In this document: positions 1 through 9,879 of the stretch, in pieces
Position numbering within the stretch: the stretch's first letter is position 1
Layout: every line of letters begins with the position of its first letter
From: Phytophthora hibernalis
Taxonomy: Eukaryota > Oomycota > Peronosporomycetes > Peronosporales > Peronosporaceae
Length of the DNA stretch: 64,000 nt
NCBI GenBank assembly: GCA_012656075.1
Contig: JAAKBF010000224.1
Span: 930,001 to 994,000, forward strand
Direction: 5' to 3'
Made by a program: the position numbers and the translations under genes
The notes under the pieces: generated by a model
The model's input: only the letters and a program-made list of their open reading frames with translations
What the model was told of the DNA's origin: nothing
Database searches by the model: none

Positions 1-242
1 ATATCACAATTCAAAAATCAAGTAAAAATGTATTTTTCAAATAACTTGGACTGACACAGCTTCTACCAGTAGTCTAGGCTGTGGATATTGGCTGCCATCT
101 ACTCGTCCTCATTTGACAAAAACAGAAGCGATGGCAAGCCAGTATGAGCCTCTCCGCGTTCGTTCCTGCGAACACGCGGAAGGCCCGCACGACGGCCATT
201 AGTGTGTTTGTCGAAATGCCTGAAGTCGAGGGTGTTATTGTA

Positions 243-931
243 CTGGCCACCCGCATTGATAAACCATTTTTGAAAATTGCAATAGCTCATAAACTACTGC
301 CCCAGAGAGTTAAATAAGGTATCAAATTAAAGATGGCATTTGCATTGACGCATACGTTGAATTGATATGTAAATCAATGCTAAACTGAATCCACGAACTC
401 ATCTTGCATAGGCGTCTTCATCACCTAATTTTTGGAGAAATTATTGCTACATTTATATTTATGGATTTACTATTGTCTGCAAGGGCCATTTAATGATGGC
501 TGCGTGTTGTTAACATCTTAATCTCTGCATTAAAGTCCAAGCGAGCTTGTAAGGCCTGCTTGTTGCGAAGATTGAACTCGATAAAGTTGGAGAATCGATG
601 AAATTTGACATTACAATCTGACGTTTTCCGTCTTCTAATCTTCGGATCTTTTTCCTCCTATTCGAAATGCGATACAAATATGAAGTTAAAGTCTCTTTTC
701 CATATGTTTGCTGACTCGACATGTCGCACGCCAAAACGATATTGCTAATTCAAAGAAAGCTGTTTTTAAGCAGCATTTTTACGACTTAGAACAGAAAAAG
801 TGGTAATGATTACACATATGTGCCATGTTTGAGACAGAGACAAATCTGATGATACTTACAGTTTCATGAAATTCGGTCTGGAAGTATAAAATTTAGGTCG
901 TCAAAAATGGTGTATCAATTTGGGTGGCCAG
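243..931. mobile_element. Tc1/mariner-type MITE with TA target duplication
   Basis: Two inverted copies of a sequence of about 31 bp face outward. The left one starts ctggccacccgcattgata at 243 and the right one, read on the minus strand from 931, starts ctggccacccaaattgata. They differ at about three positions. Each end is flanked by TA (241-242 and 932-933), as expected for Tc1/mariner insertion. The 690-bp interior is AT-rich and shows no convincing transposase frame, so this is a non-autonomous element. The superfamily is inferred from the TA duplication and TIR length only. Confidence 0.65.
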
Positions 932-1081
932 TATTATAGCATGGGGTTGTTCTGTGTTAACCCTAAACCCATCCTCAGATACCCATCTGGCAAACATCTG
1001 GCCGCCACAACGGACTGCGATGGTTACTACCTCGCAGTAAGAAATAGAAACTAGCCCGCAATACTGCAATGCGTACGTCAA

Positions 1082-1258
1082 TTGACTGCGCGAGCGCGTG
1101 GCGAAGCCCGCTCCACGACGGACTTGACCTCTCACCCCTTCCGCCGCGAAGGTGCACAGCATGTACATGGCTACGATCGCCTTGCCCCGCAGTGGGTCTT
1201 CGACCGTGGCGCGTGGGACATGAGCAAGCTCAACAAAGACGTTGCTTATGCGTACAAC
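1082..1258 (+). pseudogene. Left part of an unidentified coding region split by the MULE
   Basis: An open frame runs from about 1082 to the edge of the MULE at 1258. Its last codons encode DVAYAYN. The frame resumes exactly after the right-hand target duplication at 4355 with TAREDRKVARVL. I do not recognise the product. The frame is short upstream and has no clear start, so it was probably already a fragment, perhaps of an older repeat, when the MULE landed. The supporting evidence is the frame continuity across the insertion rather than homology. Confidence 0.45.
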
Positions 1259-1337
1259 GGGCGAGACTAAAGAGGGCCATTTGAAAGAGGGCCATTACAA
1301 AGGAAAGGACAGTGGTGAGTTCGTAGAATACAGCTGG
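1259..1337 (+). repeat. MULE left terminal inverted repeat
   Basis: This 79-bp repeat includes two internal copies of gggccatt (about 1275 and 1290) and is the inverse of 4267-4345. It presumably serves as the transposase binding end and could carry the promoter of the dioxygenase-like gene that begins 170 bp further in. Confidence 0.85.
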
Positions 1338-1507
1338 TGCTGAACATATTCAATTAAGATCAGTGGCAAACAAAATTAAAGATATATTTGTTGCCGTGTC
1401 CTTCACAGGAAGGTGTATCCATTGCATTTCTTAAAAGATTGTAGCTTAAGGCCCAGTTTACAAAAACAAAGATTAAAATCGACCGTGTCCGTTGCATCAT
1501 TTCTCAA

Positions 1508-2110
1508 ATGGCGCCCAAGACCAAGCAACCACTACCTGCCGGCGGCTACCTCGTCGTGGCCCTCGGGCTCACCCCTGCCACCATCCAAGGCCTGAGGGAT
1601 GCGGCAATGGCGCGCGAGTACGCTCCTGTCTTAAAGGAGGTCGGAGGGGCACACGACGACAAGAATCGTGAGCAGTCTTGGGTTAAGACGGTGTCTGGGC
1701 TGATTGGACAGCTGCGAATCGCACTGCGCGAGGTGACGCAATGCCTCAACCCCGCTTGGATTCCTTCGGTGTTCTCGTACATGCGGTCGAAACCTAACGG
1801 GTTTGAGCAAGAGCCGCATCAAGACTACCCGGAGGGTGTTGTCGATGCGGCCAAGAAGATGGACGGTGACCGCGTACCCGCCAGCTATTTTTGCGCTGGA
1901 AGAAGGAGCCCGCCTGCGTGTTTCTGACGGCTGTTTCAACACCCGCGACGACGAAGCAGCTCGATTGGTCAACGTTTCTGTGGGCTTCTGCCTCATTTTC
2001 CGCGGGGATCTGGCGCATAACGGTATGCCGTACGCCGATCAGAACCACCGGGTCCACTGCTACATGTCGTATCAAAGACTCAAGTGGGAGCCGCCCACAC
2101 TGAAATCACA
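1508..2110 (+). pseudogene. 2-oxoglutarate/Fe(II) dioxygenase-like gene carried by the MULE
   Basis: Starting at the ATG at 1508 (MAPKTKQPLPAGG...), the frame runs to about 1885 and then shifts by one base in a T-run near 1889. It continues as FALEEGARLRV... through GDLAHNGMPY and NHRVHCYMSYQ to about 2100. The layout matches the 2OG-Fe(II) dioxygenase fold: an HxD pair (PHQDYP, about residue 108), a distal metal-binding His (GDLAHNG) and a 2-oxoglutarate-binding Arg shortly after it (NHRVH). Enzymes of this fold hydroxylate or demethylate proteins, nucleic acids or small molecules; the substrate here is unknown. After about 2110 the open frame overlaps the 3' end of the convergent transposase, so the true stop is uncertain. 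The gene lies wholly inside the MULE TIRs, so it is either a second element gene or a captured host gene. Confidence 0.6.
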
Positions 2111-2208
2111 CGGACGACAGCGGCAAACTGATTGCCTTGGAGCAAGTAAGGAACGCGCACAGAATTGCGTTGTGCTAACAGGCTTGTTGAAGAAGCAGCT
2201 GCATTCCA

Positions 2209-3957
2209 CTACGGCAACAAACTCATGTACACGTTGTACAGATCACCTCTGCAACCGCGCAGCCAAATTTTACACTTGGCGTGGGTTCCTTCCACGAAGG
2301 AGGTATCCCGGATTCCGAAGTGTCGGTACCGATCAGTCCATGCTCGAACAATGCGGGTCTTGTATTTCCACCAGTGTGCATCGAGATAATCCGACAGGAC
2401 GATTCATTGTTTGTAGAGCAGATCTTCTCACCTCAAAAATGTCTTCGCTGCGTGCATCGACAGCCGCGTAGAAGGCAGCCATGAAAGCATCAGTTTGCCA
2501 CGTATTTTCATACTTTGGCTGCCCAGGCGCTGGGTACTTGACCCAAAGTTTGTCGGGTCTTGCTTATAACGTTCTTGTTCATGTGCCATCTACACACCAA
2601 GGCTGGAATCCCAGCAAACACGTGCTCGATAGCATTCATTGACGCCAGATCACTGTCGGTGAGTATCACACTTGGCAAACCAACGTCCATGTCGGAGAGA
2701 AAACGTCGGAGTGTAGTCATTGCCCAAACGTAATCATCCTCTCTCTCTGGGTAACCAGCACTGAGCCACTGGAAGCACAGTGTTAAAACCCGTGAGGGAA
2801 ACAATATTCAGCAAAGGTAACTTGTACTTGTTCGTCTTGTAGGTGCAGTCCATCGCCATGATATCGGGGTGGCGTCGATACTGAACGATTGTGCCAGGAT
2901 GATCCCAGAACAGATAGAGAAGTTGTAGCGATTGCGGGTCAACCTCCCACCGATAGTAGAAGCCATCCGCTTCCAAGCGAGAGGACAAAGCCTCCATGAC
3001 AGTCTTTGTAGATAGCTCACGACGCCGAGATGCGGTCTTGATATTGGCGATATTTTGAGGAATCACAAAGGAATCGGGATCCGCCTGGAGCAGACTAGCC
3101 CGCACGCTACCAGCGGTAATCCCCACTGCCGTTTGAGCTTCGATTAGATCTTGTAGGAAGCAGCAGGAGCAATTCCAGTGTCCGCTGCAGCACGTTGAAG
3201 GTGTCCAGGGTGGACCCTAGCGTCCTCAGGGGTGGGGTTGTGAAGAGAACTCCCATTACGAGTGTGCACAATCATCCAGGGGCCGGTCGGATCCTCCACA
3301 CTTATGGCCCTCACGATAATCTTGATCGGCAACCCATACGCATCGACCTGCGCATTGGTCGCTTGCGTTCCTCGTCCGTGAGATGTTGCGTGCATTTGGG
3401 TTTGCCGCCACGATCACAACCGAGCCCACGCTTCCAAACAGATTTGGGGTGGTGTCAGTGTAGAATGCCCGACGCTTGGTTACGTTGAAACCATGATCAT
3501 TTGTCCATGTGTGCAGAGCGGCAACAGCGGCATCCTCTGACGCGTATGTCTCCTGGGGTGGAGGCTGTATCTCCACTGTCTGCGTCCGTGCAGCTGGTGA
3601 AGATACCAAATCACAACCCGAAGCTCTCTCCGACAAAGGCAAGAGAGGGCTTGAAGGTAGTGACCCGAAGTTTTCGGGATGAGGCTCGTGTTGAGGGCTC
3701 TCGATAGGAGGGCAGCGAAGTAGTTCGGTCATGTCCATAGACCCCTGGTTGGGACAGGAATCATGAGCGTCATGGGGATCTACCATCGGACGCTGGCAAT
3801 CCTCTCGGCCCATGTGGGTAGTAAATCCCTTATTGCTGTTGAACGTTGGGGAGGTCGACGAGCTCGAGCGGTTCGGAGGCGTATAGTCCGACGGCGACGA
3901 GCGGGGTTTCGAGGAACTGGCTGGTGAAGCAGCGTTGAGCAATGCGGATAGATCCAT
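2209..3957 (-). pseudogene. MULE transposase with FAR1-like N-terminus
   Basis: Read on the minus strand from 3957 (MDLSALLNAASPASS...), a low-complexity leader is followed by a FAR1-like segment (HTWTNDHGFNVTKRRAFY ... KIIVRAISVEDPTGPW) and then the MULE DDE core. The first Asp lies in MAMDCTYKTNKYKLP, the second in ILTDSDLA, the CxxH in CRWHMNKNV, and the Glu in FVEGTHAKCK after RAWTDRYRHFG. The protein ends at a stop at 2209, shortly after GDLYNVYMSLLP, so the usual C-terminal part (often with a SWIM zinc finger) is missing. Frames change near 3350, 3130, 2745 and 2505. Plus-strand open frames at 2165-2484 are its antisense shadow. The three catalytic acids are intact, but the reading frame is not. 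Confidence 0.85.
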
Positions 3958-4266
3958 CTTTTATCTTGAGGCGTCGTGGTTTCTGTTTTCTGCTGCTGGA
4001 AGTGCGTTGTAGATGCTGGGAGGGGCCGGTGTTGGGGGCGCTGGGTGTTTTGGAAAGTGAGATAGCTGTGCTCACCTTTAGATGCGAATGCCCCGTCCTA
4101 CTTCATAATTGGTTGATAGCCTCTGATCATTACCTCAACGTCTTCGATTCCTATCGGCCGAGGAAGGCCCCAGTCCTAGTATAATTATCTACTCTGCAAC
4201 GGACACGGTAATCTGCAACGGACACGGTATTTAACAAAGTATCTGTAGACCCTAGGTTGAAGCATG

Positions 4267-4345
4267 CCAGCTGTATTCTACGAACTGACCACTGTCCTTT
4301 CCTTTGTAATGGCCCTCTTTCAAATGGCCATCTTTAGTCTCGCCC
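4267..4345 (-). repeat. MULE right terminal inverted repeat
   Basis: This is the inverse of 1259-1337, with two mismatches over 79 bp. Immediately outside lies tcgaacaac, the partly decayed partner of the left target duplication. Confidence 0.85.
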
Positions 4346-4354
4346 TCGAACAAC

Positions 4355-4614
4355 ACGGCACGAGAGGACAGGAAGGTCGCGCGAGTGCTGAGTGGCTCGG
4401 AAACCGATACAGCTCCTGTCGTTCTTGACGTCACTGCGCTGCATCATGGGCCCAAGAGCGACTGGCGTGCTTGCGTGGCTTCCTGTTTAACACCTGCACA
4501 AGACTCAAGAAGCAACGGCTCAACGTTAGCAGCAAAGTCATCACCGTACTCATGGTGTACTACCCGCAGTTGAAGGAGCTTGTACCTCGTCACGCGCGAA
4601 GATGAATGCTTTTC
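4355..4614 (+). pseudogene. Right part of the coding region split by the MULE
   Basis: In frame with the left piece at 1082-1258, this reads TAREDRKVARVLSGSETD ... GPKSDWRACVA. After one frame change near 4480 it reads LFNTCTRLKKQRLNVSS ... VLMVYYPQLKELVPRHARR and stops near 4610. The basic, evenly composed sequence looks like real coding DNA, but I cannot name the family. More decayed coding-like sequence follows to about 5110. Confidence 0.4.
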
Positions 4615-5111
4615 ACGCGCGTAGATGAATGTTTGGTCGCTGCTGACATACCACACGCAGATTTCTTGCATGATCTGTCTCACTGCGTGACGCAGACGCA
4701 TTGCCTGTTCAAGCGCCAGAACAAGACACAAACAAATACCAGTGCCACTACCAACCTTTTCCATGTCATCAGAGCGTTTATCACCACAAACAAGGCCTTG
4801 TGGTCTCGATTGACTATTGGCAAGGCCGCTCAACTAAATCCTACAAAAAGCAACGAGCACGGAAGACGAACAAGAGGAAGCAACTTCAGAACAAGAGCCC
4901 AAACCAAAACGCTGGGGAAAGCAGGCAACGTACCTGTTCACAGCTTGTTCGAGTGGTATACTCGCGTGCCTTTCGTATGGGACTGCATCGACAGGCGGAA
5001 GAAGTCAGAGTATCGGTACGTTGTCACCTCTTCATGAGCGATGGCTTTATCCTTGACGACGACTCGGTGATCTACAAGGACGATGTCTTTGATGCCGGCA
5101 CGCGCGCGTAG
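4606..5111 (+). other. Decayed coding-like sequence, family not recognised
   Basis: Overlapping plus-strand frames (4606-5037 and 4701-5111) include segments that look translated, such as LFEWYTRVPFVWDC and MSDGFILDDDSVIYKD, but no single frame covers the region. It follows directly on the MULE-split coding region and may be its distal part. From 5112 to about 5890 there is only low-complexity sequence plus a 12-bp inverted repeat (cttctcattggt, 5777-5812) that could form a hairpin. Confidence 0.3.
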
Positions 5112-5891
5112 AAAGCCGTGATCCAGCACTTGAGGTCGCGACGGATCAATGCGAAGAGATCCGGCAGCGTACTCCGCGCAATACGACCGCCTCACAACTC
5201 CGGCGCTTTGAACAAAGCGTACCAGGGGCAGCTTGCGATCGGTCGTATCCGGGGCCGGCTCCTACCGACAACCAAGGCATCCTTTCGCTGGTAGGTCACG
5301 TTAGTAACCGCTCATACAAGTCCATAATACATATCGAGTTAACAGAAACAGGCAATAGCAGTCCAAGCACACACAACGAACCAGCAGCACACACGAGTAC
5401 TTTCAGCAAATACACGTGTAATGCAGCAGCCCACGCGCCGCTACCCACACAACAGATGGAATCACACACACCAACAGCAGCCGGCACGCAACATGCAGCT
5501 CCAACCGCTCCAACCGTTATGTCTTGATCGATAACGCTGATTCGATCGAACGAACATCTCAGAGTCACAGCCCTGCACTCTCTCCGTTGATCTACAGGGT
5601 TGACAGGAGGGGGCGGCGGTCGGAGGCGGTCAGGCAGTACGGGCTGTACGACTTCGGACTGGTCTTGGGCGGGAGACGTTGCGCAATAGGTTTGAAAAGT
5701 GAAAGAGTGAAAGCTAAAAACCTGTGTCGGCGATGCCTCCGTCTTCGTGGTTTCTGGCATATCTGGCAGAGTCAGGTGGCGTCTTCTCATTGGTTTTATT
5801 ATCTACCAATGAGAAGCCTGCATACCTCTGATTCTTTAACTAGAGGCGTAGCATTAGGCTGGGAGGACAGTTGACCAAGATTCTTTTTAAA

Positions 5892-6305
5892 TTAAAATTC
5901 AATGAGGCGCGAACTTAAAAGCTCAAGAAAGTGCCTACGTAGATCAACTATCTCGTTAAAGCCAGGCGAATAACCCTAATACCTGAAAAGCAACCAAAGT
6001 CGCCGGCTTCAGCCGGCGATATCAAGCGCAGCGCGCAGCACTGCTAGACTAGGGTCAAACGAACGAGCTTGGTCAGAGAGGTTTAGCATCCACGTGCGAA
6101 GCGAAGCCTTCGCGCGGTGTGCTAAACCTCGACATTTGCCACGCCACTTCCCCGGAGGAGGTTTAGGGTCGGGGTACAGTTGGTGTAAGAGGTGCTTAAG
6201 TTGCAGGGTTGTTGGTTTTATGTCCATAGAGTTAGTCTACGTAACGAGTGCCAAAGTTCAATGAGGCGCGAACTTAAAATCTCGCGCCTCATTGAATTTT
6301 CTTAA
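5892..6305. mobile_element. MITE with TTAA-adjacent inverted ends
   Basis: The ends are inverted copies of aattcaatgaggcgcga, each directly or almost directly next to TTAA (5892-5895 and 6302-6305). A second direct copy of caatgaggcgcgaacttaaa lies at about 6260, so the right end alone forms a hairpin of about 14 bp per arm (6259-6297). The 410-bp interior holds only a short minus-strand frame (6009-6227). TTAA targets are typical of piggyBac, but the ends lack an obvious piggyBac CCY start, so the superfamily is open. Confidence 0.55.
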
Positions 6306-6799
6306 TTTTCGTGTGCCCTTACCAGCGGTAGGGGCACACGAGCGTAGGATTTCGCTGATAAATTAGTAATGTTGAAAGCGAAGCCCCTCCTTGAGCATCT
6401 CGTTGAAGGCATCCATATTGGAGCGCGGGTATCGACTAGCCCCTGCTTCATATGCCTTTGCATCTTGTTGTCTTTGTTAGAGAAAACGCGTTTGCAAACA
6501 CATCCGAGAAGCCTATACTGTACAGTATTCTCATAAGTGCGAGCCTCCTTCAGCACCATGTGCAACTTCCCGTTCACACCGGGTACAACCCGAGCAGGTA
6601 ACGAAGATAGCGCACTGTCGTGCTCAAACAAGGTAGATGGAGCTTCTTCGCCCAACAACATTCGGAACACCACCATCCACAAGATACACAAATATTTTGT
6701 GTGACCGTAGTCACAATCGGTGACATATGGACTCAAGCGACATTTGCCAATTAAACCCTGGGGGCCCGACCAATAAAATTGGTTAGGCTGTTCAGCCAA
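6302..6799 (-). CDS. Hypothetical ORF in repeat-rich DNA
   Basis: A 165-residue minus-strand frame starts MAEQPNQFYWSGPQGLIG and overlaps the right end of the MITE. The sequence ctgggaggacag beside it (about 6809-6820, minus strand) recurs inverted at about 5864-5875. The ORF and the MITE may therefore lie inside an older element with short inverted ends. No domain was recognised. It could be a chance frame. Confidence 0.25.
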   Translation of the reverse strand: MAEQPNQFYWSGPQGLIGKCRLSPYVTDCDYGHTKYLCILWMVVFRMLLGEEAPSTLFEHDSALSSLPARVVPGVNGKLHMVLKEARTYENTVQYRLLGCVCKRVFSNKDNKMQRHMKQGLVDTRAPIWMPSTRCSRRGFAFNITNLSAKSYARVPLPLVRAHEN

Positions 6800-6829
6800 C
6801 TAAAGCTGTCCTCCCAGTATAAATCAACC

Positions 6830-7250
6830 AATAAACAACAACACTAGGACTTCCCTGTCGCGAGACTGCTTTGAACATTGGCCTCCCTGCACGGGTGTCA
6901 ACCTCATTAATGAATTTTCGTCTCACGTGCACACTGCTCCAGGTCTCAAAACGTATTCATAACAATAGGTCGATTGTCTCGGCCTAGGGAACTCTAGAGG
7001 CGATTCCTCGCGCATGCAAGCGACCCATGAAAGCTGAAGCGGACGCACAGGCCAATCTAAAGAGAGACACCATCACGGCGGAGCCTCCGTGCATCACACT
7101 ACCGAGCCCCGCGATGATGGCGCTGTTCCAGACGACATACGACTTGTTTGTCTACAATACAGCGGACACGGAAACCACGGTGAACTGGGATATGAATATG
7201 GGACTGCCGTCGTCCTCGCAGCAGTGTCTGAAGTGTTGCCAATGCATGTG
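6830..7250. other. No supported gene
   Basis: Apart from a short 74-residue plus frame (7027-7251) of unknown origin, which ends in a CLKCC sequence just upstream of the Merlin-like fragment, nothing recognisable is seen here. Confidence 0.4.
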
Positions 7251-7254
7251 ATTT

Positions 7255-7660
7255 GACATTCAGCACAAAGGTGGCGCTGCGGGTGCACCAACTGCCGCGC
7301 CGAGCGCAGTCTCTTGAAGGTCACCTTTGTCGCAAAGTTCAAGCTCTACCTCTTCCTAGATGTTCGCTATTGTGCCATTGGTGCTCGAGGACGCCTGTAA
7401 CAGATGCGGCTGACATGATCGGCGTCAGCGAGAAGGCTGTGGCCGAATGGTATTATAAGCGCCAAGATATCAGCATGAAGTAAATGCTTCCGTGCCCGAT
7501 GCAAGTGCGAAGAGAAGATCATGTTGTCGAAATCGACGAGACTTCGCTCAAGACGAAGTCGAAGTACAACCGCGTGAAATGGTATCATGGCGTGTAGTGT
7601 TACCAACAAGTGGTTCGGGATTATCACCTACAGCAACATAACCAAACCAATCTGATCAAA
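7255..7660 (+). pseudogene. Merlin/IS1016-like transposase fragment
   Basis: Three frames give pieces in the correct order for an IS1016/Merlin (ISXO2-like) transposase. First comes FKLYLFLDVRY near 7330. Next is a helix-turn-helix-like piece, TDAADMIGVSEKAVAEWYYK, at about 7400-7470. Last is the start of the catalytic domain, EDHVVEIDETSLKTKSKYNR, at 7514-7573, where IDET carries the first catalytic Asp. A stop follows at 7595-7597, and the second and third acids of the DDE triad are not found downstream. The locus is a multiply frameshifted relic. Confidence 0.6.
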
Positions 7661-8330
7661 AGGACCACGATTATGCGTCTAGCGTGATCTGGGTGGAAGC
7701 TCTCTCTCTTGTTGCAATGCTCACTGATCTGCAAAAGCCGAAATAAAAGAGAGAGCTGCCCGCCGTCAGAGCACGTAGCAAATTCTCCTTTAAGCATACG
7801 TTCAACTTAGTATGCGCCATTTTATGTAATATATCATAAACAGTATCCATCCTGGCAACTTATCGCGTTGATGTCTTGTTCCCGCGACGCGTATGAGACC
7901 ACGTTATCATCAAACGCTCACACTGGGCCGGTTCACAGGATCGTTAGCATAATCCGTATCGGAGTCCGCAGCAACACGCACGCCATCACCCGACGCCACA
8001 TTCAACACCAGGCCAAATTCCCCGTTGAATTTATCTCCAAAATCATCTCTCTGGATACCAGCCGAGTCATGAAGATCGAGTGACATACACACTTGAGAAC
8101 AAAAATGATTGAGATATGCACTGCAGCGAGTGCATGTACGTTTGGTAGAGCACAACAGCTTTATAAACACCATATTATGGGGTAATAATACCACGCGGAG
8201 AAACGGCCTTAGCACTATCATCACAGTTCGATTCACCAAGAAGTCTATCAACATCACCGCGACAATTATTCGTACCCACATCACAAAGTCCCGGTACAAG
8301 TTTTTCTGAACAGCTTCATTTTGACAACGT
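7661..8330. other. No supported gene; one hairpin
   Basis: An inverted repeat, agctctctctctt at about 7699 facing aagagagagct at about 7747, could form a stem of about 11 bp. A 179-residue minus frame (7910-8449) has no recognisable motif and is treated as chance or decayed sequence. Confidence 0.35.
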
Positions 8331-9176
8331 TTGTGTTCATCACCCTCTGGTAATATTGCGGCCCAGGGCAGCCAACTGTTGGAGCCTGGGGCTGCTTTGT
8401 ACTTGCTGGCGGTGTGGAGGTGGAGAATTGCGCACTTCGACATCAACAACGATGTTTCAGAAGAGTATCACACAGCCGGCCTGAAGAACCGGATTCGAAA
8501 TGGACACAGTGGCGTGGCTAGAGACTCTGAGACCGCTATACCGCTACCCTTTCGAGACAAGATCAGTGATGCAATCTGTGAGGTGCTTGGGGCCGATTGG
8601 ACTGGTCAGGATGGCAGTCTCCCGCGTCAGGGCCATTGTTATCTCGTCGCGACTGCGTGGATCAAAGGCAACACCACGACCAGCCATTGCAGCGGTACGC
8701 TCGTGGTGAAAGTGTACCCGGTCACGGGCAACTACGTGATCCAGTGCAACGTACGTGGGTGGGCAAATGACATCCTTCACAGCTGCCCAACTAGGGCTCC
8801 TACGTGGACTACGCCGATGCCTAGGCCGCCGATTCATGTAATGGGGGACAATGCTGACGTACTGCGCCAACTAACAACACGGAAACCGCCAAGGGCCAAG
8901 CATCTCAAGGGAGATTGTTGGAAGACTCGGAGAGCCGCAGATGATGCGGAGGTCCTTAGCTGGTCGACACAACTACGCGACCAAAACAGAACAACACAAG
9001 AACTGGCACGCATGGCGAAGTCAACTGAACAGGACATGGCGTGGAACGCAGCGGAACTGCCAGGGGCGAGAACACGCTGTAAGAGCATCACCGGACCCAT
9101 TCATGACGACGTGAAGCAATGGCTTCAGGCGCATGCGAAATCGACCACTTCGGTGGCCGTAGAGGACACGGTGTAA
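8331..9176 (+). CDS. Uncharacterised 281-residue ORF, possibly transposon-derived
   Basis: This is the longest intact frame in the first 13 kb. The first clearly protein-like stretch begins near residue 60 (DSETAIPLPFRDKISDAICEVLG). A basic middle follows (KGNTTTSHCSGTLVVKVYPV, then NYVIQCNVRGWAND), then a charged C-terminus with Trp, Arg and Glu. The middle faintly recalls the FAR1/WRKY-like N-terminal domain of MULE transposases, but I see no DDE core and cannot assign it. The ATG at 8331 is the only start supported by the frame; a later Met is possible. Confidence 0.35.
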   Translation: MCSSPSGNIAAQGSQLLEPGAALYLLAVWRWRIAHFDINNDVSEEYHTAGLKNRIRNGHSGVARDSETAIPLPFRDKISDAICEVLGADWTGQDGSLPRQGHCYLVATAWIKGNTTTSHCSGTLVVKVYPVTGNYVIQCNVRGWANDILHSCPTRAPTWTTPMPRPPIHVMGDNADVLRQLTTRKPPRAKHLKGDCWKTRRAADDAEVLSWSTQLRDQNRTTQELARMAKSTEQDMAWNAAELPGARTRCKSITGPIHDDVKQWLQAHAKSTTSVAVEDTV

Positions 9177-9382
9177 CTCTAGGGGACGCCCCTTGCTGCA
9201 GGCAAACGGACGGCGATGGAGGACGGACTCGCGGATCGTAATACTGGCATCTACTGAGGATGGGCATTAGGTGGCGTTAGCTCTAGCTAGTTAATTGACA
9301 TTAATGTACCTCACTTCAAATTCAAAATTCAAAATTCAAATTCAATATTGCGACCCATAGTCGCCTTTATCCACTCCATTGC

Positions 9383-9872
9383 CTACTTGCATCGATATAT
9401 AGTATGTGAACATGTTCTGTTCACCCAATAGACATCTGTGCTCTCTTCTCCATCCGGATTTCCACCTGGAAGAAGGTATCGATAGCGGTATCCAAACTCC
9501 GTCTGTGGTGGTTTAGAGGACCACCCATTACGCCGTAGAAATGGCCAAGTTTTTTTGAAAGATGTACGATCGCCTGTCGGTCGCATATTATGTGAGAGAT
9601 GGTGCTTGTCGTCCAGCGAATATGTATATTGCATCGTACCGATAGACGAAGGCGGACCGGCGCCGTCCAAGAGCACTATCTGACGTAGAGTCGCCCTGCA
9701 TGGCTCTGTTGTGAGATTTTGCAATGGAAGGGAGAGGGTCCCAGGACCACGAGAATGTGGCATGATGAAGATCAATGTATGTACCCGTCGAAAGACGGAA
9801 TATTCTATATTCACTCAGGACGAAGGGGTGGTGGGTGAACCCACAACGAGACATTCTCGCCTCACTCCCCAT
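9383..9872 (-). pseudogene. Oomycete piggyBac-associated N-terminal domain fragment
   Basis: On the minus strand, KTWPFLRRNGWSSKPPQTEF followed by GYRYRYLLPGGNPDGEE matches the small N-terminal domain I associate with long oomycete piggyBac-type transposase proteins (W-x2-L-R-x2-GW-x2-KPP, then a tyrosine-rich strand and PGG-NPDG). No piggyBac catalytic domain follows, because the frame stops at 9383. A simple A/T repeat of ttcaaaa type lies at about 9314-9345 just beyond. The family call is from memory of the pattern and is tentative. Confidence 0.4.
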
Positions 9873-9879
9873 GTGCCTT

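Larger units (their letters stand above)
1259..4345. mobile_element. Mutator-like element (MULE) with 79-bp TIRs
   Basis: A 3.1-kb element is bounded by inverted repeats 1259-1337 and 4267-4345, both starting gggcgagactaaaga when read inward and differing at two of 79 positions. The flanking 9-mers gcgtacaac (1250-1258) and tcgaacaac (4346-4354) agree at 7 of 9 bases, which fits the 9-bp target duplication typical of Mutator elements, slightly decayed. Inside are two convergent genes: a dioxygenase-like gene on the plus strand (from 1508) and a MULE DDE transposase on the minus strand (3957 to 2209). Both carry frame breaks, so this copy is probably no longer autonomous. Confidence 0.85.

Noticed and set aside
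2165..2484. Plus-strand frames that first looked like a C-terminal extension of the dioxygenase-like gene
   Set aside because: The minus strand here encodes the conserved MULE segment RAWTDRYRHFG...FVEGTHAK, so the plus frames are its shadow.
5296..5874. 164-codon minus and 116-codon plus frames
   Set aside because: They overlap on opposite strands in low-complexity sequence, with no recognised motif in either.
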